Source: Bacillota bacterium (GTDB lineage: Bacteria > Bacillota_I > Bacilli_A > RFN20 > CAG-288). From it: a stretch of 9,352 nucleotides of DNA. The translations under genes were made by a program, and so were the position numbers. Of the stretch, positions 1 through 7,085 are shown in pieces. The notes below the pieces were generated by a model. The model was not told the DNA's origin. It worked only from the letters and a program-made list of their open reading frames with translations, and did no database searches. The first letter of the stretch is position 1. Every line of letters starts with the position of its first letter. The stretch lies in assembly GCA_003497225.1 (NCBI GenBank), contig DNJQ01000052.1, positions 1-9,352 of the forward strand. The letters run 5' to 3'.

Positions 1-8
1 AAAGGAGA

Positions 9-1718
9 TTAATTAAACATTTTGTTTATTTCTTGGTTTAATGTTTTAGCTATTTCCTTAGCTTCTTCTATGTTATTTCCAGTAGTTTCGTAATAGAATT
101 TGATTTTTGGTTCTGTTCCAGATGGACGTATAGCAATCCAGTGTTTATTATCTTCTAAGAATAGTTTTATAACATTTTCCATTGGGAGTTCGGTCATAGG
201 TTTTCTAACTTTTTTATTTGCTGGATCATATGTTTCTTGTTGTAAATAGTCTTCAACCTTAGATATTGTAAATTGTCCAATTTTAAGTGGCATATTTTTT
301 CTCATTGTGTTTAAGGTTTCATCTATTTTATAAGCTTCACTAAGTTTAAAGTTCTTTTCTGCATTGTGATTATAAATGTAACCATATTCTTGATAAATTT
401 GATCAAGCTTATCTTCTAAAGAGAATCCCTTCAGTTTATAGTGGTTAGTCATTTCAGCCACAACCACCATAGTTTCAAAGGAGTCTTTATCTCGGCAGAA
501 ATCTTTTACTAAATAACCACAACTTTCCTCATATCCAAATTGGAAAGCACTAGGATCATATAATTCTATACTTGTTACAGCTTCACCTATATATTTAAAT
601 CCAGTTAAGAATGATTCAGTTCTAACATCGTATTTTTCAGCAATTTTTGATCCTAAACTAGATGTAACTATGGACTGGAATAATATTCCACCACTGCGGG
701 GAAGGATAGCTTTTCTTTGTCTTTCTGATAAAAGATAATTAATTAAAAGTGTTCCTACTTCATTACCTGTTAATAGTCTATATTCATCGTTTTTCTGTTT
801 AACCATTACACCTAATCTATCCGCATCGGGATCAGTACAAAAGATTAAATCAGCGGAGTTATTTTTGGCTAATTCAATAGCCGCTTTATAGGCTTCAATT
901 TTTTCTGGATTAGCACAGGTTGTGTTAGAGAATTCTGGATCGGGGGTCATCTGTTCTTTAACAGGAATAACTTCATATCCACATTCTTCAAGAAGTCTTA
1001 CAGCAAATACTGAACCGGTACCATGTTGAGGAGTATAAACTATCTTAATGTTTTTCTTTTCACTGCGGTTTAACTGGCAGTTTCTACAAAGTCTTAAAAA
1101 CTCTTCTTCTACATCATTTTCAGCGAGAACCGCTGAACTAGTTACATCTCCAACTTCGCCGTAATAAGGTGGTAAGTCAGGATTAAGGTTAATTGACTCA
1201 GTGATTCTATTGGCCATGCTTTCAGTTATTTGATAACCATTTGAATTATAAATCTTATATCCATTATATTCTTTTGGATTATGTGAAGCAGTTATTACAA
1301 TACCGCCTTGGGCTTTATAGTATCTAATAGCGAATGATAAAAGAGGAGTAGGTCTTAAAGAATCAAAATAAATAACTTTAATGCCAGAATGAATGAGTAG
1401 TTCTTTAGCTATATTAGCAAATAGTTCAGAATTTTTTCTGTTGTCGTGAGCGATTACGATGGATATAGGAGTGTTTTTATACATGTCTAAAAGAACTAAT
1501 TTATAGCCGATTGTGGCTCGAGCGACGGTAAGTTCGTTCATTCCGTTTGGACCAGGTGCTAAGATTCCTCGCATACCAGCGGTACCAAACTTTAATCTTT
1601 GGCCGAACATGACTTTCTTTTCTTCATCAGACATGTGTTCTATTTCAATTTTGAGATAATTTGGAACATCTTCGCAGTCCAACCACTTTTTAACCATTAA
1701 ATCAATTTCTTGCGACAT
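9..1718 (-). CDS. pgcA: Phosphoglucomutase / phosphomannomutase (alpha-D-phosphohexomutase family)
   Basis: A cytoplasmic enzyme of 569 residues that moves phosphate between C1 and C6 of a hexose, normally glucose-1-P and glucose-6-P. It links glycolysis to UDP-glucose, polysaccharide and wall-glycolipid synthesis. All family landmarks are visible: GTAGMRG at residues 45-51, the phosphoserine loop TASHNP at 143-148 (Ser145 is the phosphoryl carrier), the metal loop DPDADR at 296-301, the sugar-binding loop GYEESCGY at 395-402, and the C-terminal phosphate-binding RPSGTEP from 531. The length is normal for the large Bacillota form (B. subtilis PgcA is about 580 residues), and it looks intact. 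The start is supported by a minus-strand Shine-Dalgarno TAGGAG at 1728-1733, nine bases before the ATG. It is divergent from the pseudouridine synthase gene. Which hexose it prefers (glucose or mannose) cannot be read from sequence. Its stop lies 8 bases from the window edge, so its terminator is not visible. Confidence 0.96.
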   Translation of the reverse strand: MSQEIDLMVKKWLDCEDVPNYLKIEIEHMSDEEKKVMFGQRLKFGTAGMRGILAPGPNGMNELTVARATIGYKLVLLDMYKNTPISIVIAHDNRKNSELFANIAKELLIHSGIKVIYFDSLRPTPLLSFAIRYYKAQGGIVITASHNPKEYNGYKIYNSNGYQITESMANRITESINLNPDLPPYYGEVGDVTSSAVLAENDVEEEFLRLCRNCQLNRSEKKNIKIVYTPQHGTGSVFAVRLLEECGYEVIPVKEQMTPDPEFSNTTCANPEKIEAYKAAIELAKNNSADLIFCTDPDADRLGVMVKQKNDEYRLLTGNEVGTLLINYLLSERQRKAILPRSGGILFQSIVTSSLGSKIAEKYDVRTESFLTGFKYIGEAVTSIELYDPSAFQFGYEESCGYLVKDFCRDKDSFETMVVVAEMTNHYKLKGFSLEDKLDQIYQEYGYIYNHNAEKNFKLSEAYKIDETLNTMRKNMPLKIGQFTISKVEDYLQQETYDPANKKVRKPMTELPMENVIKLFLEDNKHWIAIRPSGTEPKIKFYYETTGNNIEEAKEIAKTLNQEINKMFN

Positions 1719-1742
1719 ACTTTACTACTCCTAACTACTTTC

Positions 1743-1748
1743 ATTATA
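1743..1748 (-). promoter_or_regulatory. -10 box of the phosphoglucomutase gene
   Basis: On the minus strand this reads TATAAT, a perfect -10. Transcription would start near 1736, giving a leader of about 18 bases that contains the TAGGAG ribosome binding site. No good -35 is visible at 17 bases spacing (TAGAAG). The box lies inside the 167-base divergent intergenic region, which holds no gene. Confidence 0.55.
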
Positions 1749-1870
1749 CTAGAGAAATGCGGTTTCTTCTATATAATTTGATTGACTAACTTAAAAGAAT
1801 GTCAAATTTGTTGTTAACTAGTGATTTAATCATACTTTCACTTATAAAAAGGGCAATTATCTATAAAATT

Positions 1871-1879
1871 TGCTATAAT
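1871..1879 (+). promoter_or_regulatory. Extended -10 promoter of the rlu operon, abutting the start codon
   Basis: TGC-TATAAT is a perfect extended -10 (TGnTATAAT). Six bases separate it from the ATG at 1886, so the expected transcription start (about 7 bases past the -10) falls on the A of the ATG itself. There is no Shine-Dalgarno sequence before that ATG and only a poor -35 (GGGCAA region at 1851-1856), as is tolerated by extended -10 promoters. The arrangement predicts a leaderless mRNA. Confidence 0.6.
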
Positions 1880-1885
1880 TTCTTT

Positions 1886-2860
1886 ATGGAAATAAAAATC
1901 GATTCTCATAACGCTAATCAAAGGATAGATAAACTAGTGCGAAAGGTATTAAATTCCGCGCCACTATCTTTTATTTATAAAATGTTTCGAAAGAAAGATG
2001 TTAAAGTTGATGGGAAAAGAGTTGATATATCTTATATAGTTAAAGAAGGCGAAAATGTTCAAATCTATATTAAGGATGATCTTTTAGAAAAGTTTCAATC
2101 TACTCCAGTTATTCGTAAAGTTAAAACTAATTTAAATATCATCTATGAAGATGAAAACATTTGTATAGTTAATAAACCCAAGGGTTTAATTGTTCATGGT
2201 GATGAACATGAAAAAAGAATTACACTTCAAAATATTTTCTTAAATTACCTCGTACAAAAGGGGGAATTTTCACCAACCGACTCTAAAGGTTTTGTTCCTG
2301 GACCATGTCATAGATTAGACCGCAATACTTCGGGTATAGTAATATTGGGTAAAAATCTTATAACGATGCAAGAACTACTTAAACTATTTCAAAATAAGAC
2401 GCAGATTAAAAAAAGATATATCGCGCTTCTTTACGCTAAAAAAATTAATAAATCTGGCGAAATAGATCTGCCGCTTTTAAAAGATAGTAATAGCGGTTTA
2501 GTGCGCGTAGGTCGAATTGAAAAAGGTGCTAAAAGAGCATTAACACGCTACACTGTTTTAAAAAAGTATGGTGATTTCGCTTTAGTAGAAGCGGAATTAG
2601 TAACGGGAAGAACGCACCAACTTCGCGTCCATTTTCAAGCGATTAATTGTCCGATAGTTGGGGATGGGAAATATGGAAATTTTCAAATCAATGAAGAATT
2701 TGAACGTATCTACGGTTTAAAGAATCAGTTTCTCCACGCCGAGTATTTTGAATTTTTAAATCTTGAAGGGCCTTTAAAATATCTTTCAGGAAAGAAAATT
2801 CATGCCGAACTTCCTAATATAGAAAAGGGAATATTAGAGGGGCTACAAAATGAATGTTAG
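1886..2860 (+). CDS. RluC/RluD-family large-subunit rRNA pseudouridine synthase
   Basis: Predicted to isomerise specific uridines to pseudouridine in 23S rRNA. The 324-residue protein has an N-terminal S4-like RNA-binding domain (about residues 10-70, with QRIDKLVRK and a V-DGKRV turn) followed by the catalytic domain: the NKPKGLIVH strand near 96-104, the signature HRLDRNTSG at 142-150 with catalytic Asp145, RTHQLRVHF at 242-250 and the GDGKYG motif at 259-264. HRLDRNTSG with an S4 domain is closer to RluC than to RluD, but the target uridines cannot be assigned. The reading frame is open back to 1799; I chose 1886 because the family begins near this Met, the upstream extension is a hydrophobic stretch foreign to the family, and a promoter -10 lies within the extension. 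It is first gene of an overlapping operon: its last 11 bases overlap the next gene. Confidence 0.93.
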   Translation: MEIKIDSHNANQRIDKLVRKVLNSAPLSFIYKMFRKKDVKVDGKRVDISYIVKEGENVQIYIKDDLLEKFQSTPVIRKVKTNLNIIYEDENICIVNKPKGLIVHGDEHEKRITLQNIFLNYLVQKGEFSPTDSKGFVPGPCHRLDRNTSGIVILGKNLITMQELLKLFQNKTQIKKRYIALLYAKKINKSGEIDLPLLKDSNSGLVRVGRIEKGAKRALTRYTVLKKYGDFALVEAELVTGRTHQLRVHFQAINCPIVGDGKYGNFQINEEFERIYGLKNQFLHAEYFEFLNLEGPLKYLSGKKIHAELPNIEKGILEGLQNEC

Positions 2861-3329
2861 TATAATATTTATAGCGGCCCTTCTTTGCATAGTATTTTAT
2901 GGATTATTCGCTAGTTATAATCGTCTTATAAGAACTAATATCGGTTTTTTAGTCTCTTTTGCTTCAATAATAATCTTTTATGCTGTTGAAATATTATCGG
3001 GCAATAGGTACTTTACTAGTTTAATAACTGATTTATATGTAGTTTCACCATTTGCTTCTTTAGAATCATTTATCATCTTGTTTTATTTAGCAGTTTTTAT
3101 TTTAGCTTACATTGTAACTCGACTGATTTTACACTTTTGCTGTGTTGGAAAAAGCCCATCTTATCATCCTAAGCATCGAAAATATATTCATATTATTAAT
3201 AGCTTAGGATTTTTAGCTTTTGCTTTTGGATTGACCAGTTTAATCGTTCCATATTTTCACGATTACTTTAATATGCCAAATGGATTTATGGAGAGCTATT
3301 TCGCTCTTATTTATGGGTGGATGTTATGA
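2850..3329 (+). CDS. Small four-helix membrane protein, possibly CvpA-like
   Basis: A 159-residue integral membrane protein I do not firmly recognise. Hydrophobic segments lie at about residues 3-22, 31-50, 72-97 and 113-134, with a basic loop (KSPSYHPKHRK, 101-111) between the third and fourth, probably cytoplasmic. Length, four-helix layout and the Arg-containing first loop recall the CvpA family (B. subtilis YshB type), but I see no decisive motif, so this is only a possibility. The ATG is preceded by AGAGGGG (2836-2842) and overlaps the end of the pseudouridine synthase gene by 11 bases. Its TGA stop (3327-3329) overlaps the ATG of the next gene as ATGA. Such overlaps suggest translational coupling, and so co-expression with the genes either side. 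Confidence 0.8.
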   Translation: MNVSIIFIAALLCIVFYGLFASYNRLIRTNIGFLVSFASIIIFYAVEILSGNRYFTSLITDLYVVSPFASLESFIILFYLAVFILAYIVTRLILHFCCVGKSPSYHPKHRKYIHIINSLGFLAFAFGLTSLIVPYFHDYFNMPNGFMESYFALIYGWML

Positions 3330-4393
3330 ATAGTGAAGAAAGACTTTTGCTTTATATCTCCTATTCCTTCCCGGAACTTGTAAATGAGCAATATAAATTG
3401 GCTAGTGCTTTAAAGGGTTCTGACATATATTTCTATTTGACTCAAAATATAAAGAAGTGCGCTGAATTTGAAAACGCTCGAAGCAAGAAGCTAGTTTCTT
3501 ATTATGAAGGATTGAACTTTAATGTTAAATCAATGGAAGAATATGTTTTGCTTTATAGCAGAATATATTTTCTTTGCACTCAAACGCACGAAAGATATTA
3601 TATTAATCCTTTAGCTATTAAAGAGGGGCAGTGCTCTTTAAAATCAATAGGAGAAATACTTTTTAAATTTGATGGAGCTTTAGTTCCTTTTAATACTATT
3701 ATTGACCGTAACGGCTATTCTTTAGCTTATAAAAAGCTCGCAGTTAAAGAAAATGTTGGAATCTATAAAAGCGAAATGTATGAATTAATAGATGAAAAAA
3801 TTAAACTCATTAAAGATAAAAAAATGACGAGAAGAAGACTTAATTTAGGCAATATGCTTTCTATAATAGAAACAGTCTTTATCTTAGTATTTATCGCTTT
3901 ATTTATCTTTGCTTTATGTTTAACTAAGCTTCGCGATTCTATCTTTGCTTCACCATTTTCTAATATTCCTTCAATTATGACCTTCATTTATTTTATCGCT
4001 ATGATCATTTATATTTCTCTTTATGTCATCGTTGCAACTTGGCACAATAGGTTATATGAACCGGTATTTTATACTAGAAGATTCATGCTGATTCATAAAA
4101 GAGCGATTTATTCTTTGATCGATAAAAAATGTTTGCAACTTGAAAAATATCTTAATAATGCCTTAGAAACTCGCAAACATTTGCGCAAAGATATATATTT
4201 ATTTGCCGGCTATAATGAAAGTGTCATCGATCTTTCATCGTTAAATATTTTACAAAAAGGTGTTGATAATCGCGGTTATAACTTTTTTTCTGCCGTGAAG
4301 AACATTTCTTTTGGTATAATGATTTTGGTGGCCTTAGCTTATGGTTGTTATTTAATATTTTTGGCTTTTACCCAAGGGAGTTTATTTGCATGA
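3326..4393 (+). CDS. Unrecognised membrane protein with large N-terminal soluble domain
   Basis: A 355-residue protein of unknown function. Residues 1-170 look soluble and mixed-charge, ending in a strongly basic stretch (KDKKMTRRR) just before the membrane, which suggests that this domain is cytoplasmic. Transmembrane segments follow at about 178-199 and 215-238; a second soluble, basic, helical domain covers about 245-320, and a last hydrophobic helix about 326-348 ends the protein. No signal peptide and no enzymatic motif were seen. I chose ATG 3326 over GTG 3317 because it forms a classical ATGA overlap with the stop of the preceding gene and has GGGTGG at 3315-3320 as a possible ribosome site. 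The end overlaps the next gene as ATGA too. Its position in a coupled operon with another membrane protein and a repeat protein makes a physical complex plausible, but that is inference. Confidence 0.8.
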   Translation: MNSEERLLLYISYSFPELVNEQYKLASALKGSDIYFYLTQNIKKCAEFENARSKKLVSYYEGLNFNVKSMEEYVLLYSRIYFLCTQTHERYYINPLAIKEGQCSLKSIGEILFKFDGALVPFNTIIDRNGYSLAYKKLAVKENVGIYKSEMYELIDEKIKLIKDKKMTRRRLNLGNMLSIIETVFILVFIALFIFALCLTKLRDSIFASPFSNIPSIMTFIYFIAMIIYISLYVIVATWHNRLYEPVFYTRRFMLIHKRAIYSLIDKKCLQLEKYLNNALETRKHLRKDIYLFAGYNESVIDLSSLNILQKGVDNRGYNFFSAVKNISFGIMILVALAYGCYLIFLAFTQGSLFA

Positions 4394-5130
4394 GTATAAC
4401 GATTGATAACAAAATGTATCTCGACTTATTCCAATTAGGAAAGGATATATCATTAAAACCCAAAGTGTTCTTTAATGAATTACAAAATAATAAAGAACTA
4501 ATACGTTTTATTAGCACTTGTGATCAAAAAAAATACGAAGAGTTTTTAAAGATTGATCCAAATAAGGAAACTCCGGATGAATATCTTTTCCGCGTCTCCT
4601 ATCTATTTAATCCTCATCAGACATTAAAATATCATACCTATGAATTTGCTGATGTTAAAGATATTGGAAGGGTGATAGTTAAATTTGCACCGAAAGTGGA
4701 TGTTTATATTAAAGACCTACTAGAAAAATCTTTGCTCCTTCAATTTATCACCATGAAGGAATATGATAAAACGCAGCCAGAATTTTACGATAAGATTCTT
4801 GAACTCACAAATATGAGTAAAACTCACCCCAACATCGCTTATTTCCGCTTAGGATTCTTCCTTTATGGAACAAATAATATTTCTTACGATGGAAAAATAT
4901 TTAAAAATTACAAAGATTTTGCTCGCTTCATTTTAGCAGGTACGGAATTAAAAAGCCGCGCAGCGGAAGTTGAAAAGAGTGGATATTTGATCGCGCTTCA
5001 AATTGAAACCAGTAAATCACCCAATGTTTATAAGCGCTATGCTCACACTTTAAAGATTTTTCAAGATAAGAGAAAAAGATACGAAATTGAGCAGAAGCAC
5101 GCTAACGAAAAACACAAAGTAAAAAAATAG
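4390..5130 (+). CDS. Protein of three diverged tandem modules (F-x3-KD-[IF] repeat)
   Basis: A 246-residue soluble protein I do not recognise. No signal peptide, membrane segment or enzyme motif is visible; the last 25 residues are very basic and helical. Reading it against itself shows a module used three times. Each starts with Phe-x3-Lys-Asp-[Ile/Phe]: FQLGKDI at residue 14, FADVKDI at 86, FKNYKDF at 171. Each continues to a [N/E]K-x-hydrophobic helix (NKELIRFI at 34, EKSLLLQFI at 112, EKSGYLIALQI at 195) and a Tyr/Lys-rich tail (QKKYEEFL, EFYDKIL, NVYKRYA). The first copy is the most diverged. The start at 4390 is set by AAGGGAG (4374-4380, nine bases upstream) and the ATGA overlap with the preceding gene; a longer reading from 4345 lacks both. 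It is the last gene of the operon, and no terminator is visible before spoVIF. Such modules often serve as protein-binding scaffolds, but no function is assigned. Confidence 0.8.
   Translation: MSITIDNKMYLDLFQLGKDISLKPKVFFNELQNNKELIRFISTCDQKKYEEFLKIDPNKETPDEYLFRVSYLFNPHQTLKYHTYEFADVKDIGRVIVKFAPKVDVYIKDLLEKSLLLQFITMKEYDKTQPEFYDKILELTNMSKTHPNIAYFRLGFFLYGTNNISYDGKIFKNYKDFARFILAGTELKSRAAEVEKSGYLIALQIETSKSPNVYKRYAHTLKIFQDKRKRYEIEQKHANEKHKVKK
4417..5058 (+). repeat. Three protein-level repeats within the preceding gene
   Basis: Approximate copies are 4417-4554, 4639-4806 and 4897-5058. They are similar only as protein, not as DNA, so the duplication is old. Copies two and three align over about 31 residues from the KD pair, with KDxxRxI and EKS shared after a two-residue gap; copy one keeps F-x3-KDI and the NKELIRFI helix but is about five residues shorter between them. 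Confidence 0.55.
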
Positions 5131-5137
5131 ATATAAT

Positions 5138-5167
5138 CACGCTTTTGGCCTATTTTACATAGAATTA
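5138..5167 (+). promoter_or_regulatory. Putative sigma-K-type promoter of spoVIF
   Basis: CAC at 5138-5140 and CATAGAATTA at 5158-5167 are 17 bases apart. This is close to the sigma-K pattern (AC, 16-17 bases, CATAnnnTA), with one mismatch in the final TA. There is no ATATT-type sigma-E -35 at the proper distance. In B. subtilis spoVIF is read by sigma-K, which agrees. Transcription would begin near 5171, just at the AGGTG ribosome site. Confidence 0.45.
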
Positions 5168-5174
5168 AATAGGT
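5148..5174. promoter_or_regulatory. Inverted repeat with two GerE-like boxes around the spoVIF -10
   Basis: CCTATTT (5149-5155) and AAATAGG (5167-5173) are perfect 7-base inverted copies with the -10 CATAGAAT lying between them. Each half, read outward on its own strand, is AAATAGGC or AAATAGGT and fits the core of the GerE site RWWTRGGY at all eight positions; the less conserved final YY is absent. The right half overlaps the ribosome site, so an RNA hairpin is the alternative explanation. Confidence 0.4.
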
Positions 5175-5180
5175 GAAAAA

Positions 5181-5417
5181 ATGAGCGATAATATATTTGA
5201 TAAAGTAGAGAAGCAAACTAACGTTAAAAAAGAAGATATTTTAAAGTTAGCTAAAAGAATATCTGGTCAAGACCTTTCTGATGATGATAATCTTCGGGCC
5301 TTGATTAAAGACGTTGCTAAATTAGCTGGTAAAGAAGTATCCAAAGAAAAAGAGGAAAAAATCATCTCCGCTGTTAAAAAAGATAAGATACCTCACAATA
5401 TGTCTGATTTAATGTAG
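5181..5417 (+). CDS. spoVIF: Stage VI sporulation protein F
   Basis: A 78-residue soluble helical protein of the SpoVIF (YjcC) family. In B. subtilis this protein is made late in the mother cell and is needed for proper coat assembly and GerE-dependent gene expression. The family pattern is clear along the whole length: an N-terminal IFDKVEKQTNVKKEDILKLA, a middle 'DDDNLRALIKDVAKLAGKEV' block, and KEKEEKIISAVKKDKIP towards the end. B. subtilis SpoVIF is slightly longer; here the C-terminus is a little shorter, without sign of truncation. The ATG has AGGTG at 5171-5175, five bases upstream. It sits directly upstream of spoIVA, an arrangement that joins two coat genes. The putative promoter is sigma-K-like, with GerE-like boxes, so it would be expressed later than spoIVA. 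Identification rests on recall of the family, not on a search. Confidence 0.85.
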   Translation: MSDNIFDKVEKQTNVKKEDILKLAKRISGQDLSDDDNLRALIKDVAKLAGKEVSKEKEEKIISAVKKDKIPHNMSDLM

Positions 5418-5446
5418 GTATATTATTTTCTGCCTTTGCATAGAGA
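5418..5446 (+). promoter_or_regulatory. Putative sigma-E promoter of spoIVA
   Basis: GTATATT at 5418-5424, a 14-base spacer, then CATAGAGA at 5439-5446. This fits the sigma-E pattern (kmATATT, about 14 bases, CATACAnT) at most positions, and spoIVA is a sigma-E gene in B. subtilis. The start of transcription would be near 5452, so the leader is only about 16 bases and begins at the AGGAAGG ribosome site. The -35 lies immediately after the spoVIF stop codon. Confidence 0.65.
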
Positions 5447-5467
5447 TTTATAGGAAGGTAGAGATTA

Positions 5468-6946
5468 ATGAACGTTATTGACATAATTGGTCAGATTGGC
5501 CGTCGGTCTGATGGAGATTGTTATTTAGGAGTAGTCGGCCCTGTTAGAGTTGGAAAGAGCACTTTTATCAAAAGATTTATGGAACTTGTCGTGTTACCAA
5601 ATATTCACGACGAGGATTTAAAGAAAAGAACTTTTGACGAACTTCCTCAATCTGGTCAGGGAAAGACAATAACTACAGGTGAACCTAAGTTCGTGCCATC
5701 AAAGGCTATACCTTTAGAAATCGAAGAAGGATATTCAGTTAATGTCCGCTTAATCGATTGCGTGGGTTATTTAGTTGATGATGCCAAAGGTTATATGGAA
5801 GACGGCAAGATGCGCTTGGTCAAAACTCCTTGGTTTAGCGAATCAATTCCATTTGATGAAGCAGCAAAGATTGGTACTGAAAAGGTCATTAAGGAGCATT
5901 CGACCATCGGTATTATGGTCACCTGCGATGGCAGTTTTGGAGAGATTAATCGTGATAGTTTTGTTCCGGCTGAGGAAAAAGTTGTCGCGGAACTTAAGAG
6001 CACAGGAAAGCCTTTTGTTATCGTTTTAAACTCTTCAACAGTTGGAGCAAAGGAGAGCAACGATCTAAGAGAAGAACTAGAAAAGAAATACGAAGTTCCT
6101 GTTCTTTTAGTCGATGTAGAAAATTTAAGCGAAGATAAGGCGATGGAAATACTTCAAAGAGGAATTGAAGAATTCCCAATTACTTCAATCGCTTTAGCCT
6201 TACCCACTTGGGTAAATAATTTAGCTGATGATCACTATATTAAAACATCTTTAAATAAAACCATTGAAGAAAAGATGCAGCAAGCATATAAGATCAAAGA
6301 TGTTAATGATCTTCTTCCATCACTTCAAGAAAATGAATATGTTTCTTCGGTTTCTTTAACCGATGTTGATCTTGCTAGCGGAGTAGTAACAATTACTATC
6401 GATATTAAAGATGAGTTATATGATAAGATCGTTAAAGAACTCGTCGGTTGTGAAATAAATGACCGGGATCAACTAATCAAAGTTTTAACTGAGTTCAGCG
6501 AGGCGAAGAAACAATTCGATGTCCTCGGTGGTGCATTAAAAATGTGCGAGGCCACAGGATATGGATTTTCAACCGCTGGTGTAACAAATTACGATATTAA
6601 AAAACCGGAAGTATTTAAAAGCGGTAATCGTTACGGAATCAAAGTTTCAGCCGATGCCCCAACTTATCATATAATTAAAGTGAGCACTACAACAAAGTTT
6701 GAACCGATTCTTGGTAGTAAAGAACAAGCTGAATACTTCTTAAAATCTTTAGAAGAAGCTTATGAAAAGAATCCTAATGAACTTCTTGAGTGCGAACTAT
6801 TCGGACAAAAGATTAAGGATATCATCGGTGGTGGAATAGCAGGAAAACTAACTATTCTTCCTGAACCTATTAAAGTTAAACTTCAAAACATCATAAAAAC
6901 GATATCTAACAAAGGGAAAACAAACTTAATTGCCTTCGTCTTTTAA
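5468..6946 (+). CDS. spoIVA: Stage IV sporulation protein A, coat morphogenetic ATPase
   Basis: SpoIVA is made in the mother cell, is anchored to the outer forespore membrane by SpoVM, and hydrolyses ATP to polymerise irreversibly into the basement layer of the spore coat. It is also needed for cortex formation. The 492 residues equal the length of the B. subtilis protein. The N-terminal GTPase-like ATPase domain has Walker A GPVRVGKST at 24-32 (Lys30), the block ELPQSGQGKTITTGEPKFVP near 58-77, a Walker-B-like RLIDCVGY near 95-102 and HSTIGIMVTCDG near 140-151. The middle and C-terminal domains align to the end, including FEPILGSKEQAEYF and a hydrophobic tail NLIAFVF where B. subtilis has GGLIAIIL. 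Start: AGGAAGG at 5452-5458, nine bases before the ATG. It is followed by a terminator overlapping its stop codon and then HU, the same neighbour as in B. subtilis. It appears intact and functional. Confidence 0.97.
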   Translation: MNVIDIIGQIGRRSDGDCYLGVVGPVRVGKSTFIKRFMELVVLPNIHDEDLKKRTFDELPQSGQGKTITTGEPKFVPSKAIPLEIEEGYSVNVRLIDCVGYLVDDAKGYMEDGKMRLVKTPWFSESIPFDEAAKIGTEKVIKEHSTIGIMVTCDGSFGEINRDSFVPAEEKVVAELKSTGKPFVIVLNSSTVGAKESNDLREELEKKYEVPVLLVDVENLSEDKAMEILQRGIEEFPITSIALALPTWVNNLADDHYIKTSLNKTIEEKMQQAYKIKDVNDLLPSLQENEYVSSVSLTDVDLASGVVTITIDIKDELYDKIVKELVGCEINDRDQLIKVLTEFSEAKKQFDVLGGALKMCEATGYGFSTAGVTNYDIKKPEVFKSGNRYGIKVSADAPTYHIIKVSTTTKFEPILGSKEQAEYFLKSLEEAYEKNPNELLECELFGQKIKDIIGGGIAGKLTILPEPIKVKLQNIIKTISNKGKTNLIAFVF

Positions 6947-6968
6947 AGCACCGCAAGGTGCTTTTTTT
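6945..6968 (+). terminator. Rho-independent terminator of spoIVA
   Basis: A perfect 8-base stem AAAGCACC / GGTGCTTT (6945-6952 and 6957-6964) with a stable GCAA tetraloop, followed by a run of T. The stem begins inside the spoIVA stop codon (6944-6946), so no untranslated 3' spacer exists. The following 120 bases up to the HU promoter are A/T-rich and contain no gene that I can see. Confidence 0.93.
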
Positions 6969-7085
6969 ATTTTTATAAAGTTAAAAAAGTAGATTGAAAA
7001 AGCAATTTTGATATTTATTTGGGTTGCTTCTAGGCCAAAAAACAGTAAAATAAGCAAAAAAAATGGATAAATTTAATAAAATCTA

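Noticed and set aside
1..7. Plus-strand AAAGGAG resembling a ribosome binding site
   Set aside because: It is followed by the antisense of the phosphoglucomutase gene with no plus-strand coding frame.
1751..1770. AGAAA / TTTCT hairpin between the divergent genes
   Set aside because: The stem is only about five pairs with no T-run, and no gene ends here, so it is not a terminator; it merely overlaps the pgcA promoter spacer.
1799..1885. 29-residue N-terminal extension of the pseudouridine synthase reading frame
   Set aside because: It lacks a ribosome site, contains the predicted promoter -10 in its DNA, and encodes a hydrophobic stretch not expected in front of the S4 domain.
3763..3987. 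74-codon open frame on the minus strand
   Set aside because: It lies inside the membrane-protein gene, has no start signal, and its hydrophobicity mirrors the A/T-rich membrane-helix codons of the plus strand.
5775..6060. Open frames on both strands within spoIVA
   Set aside because: They are shadows of a fully conserved coding region; neither has a ribosome site or a recognisable product.
6996..7037. AAGCAA ... TTGCTT inverted repeat between spoIVA and HU
   Set aside because: Only six bases are paired across a loop of over 20 A/T-rich bases, with no T-run or box near it; chance is sufficient in such DNA.
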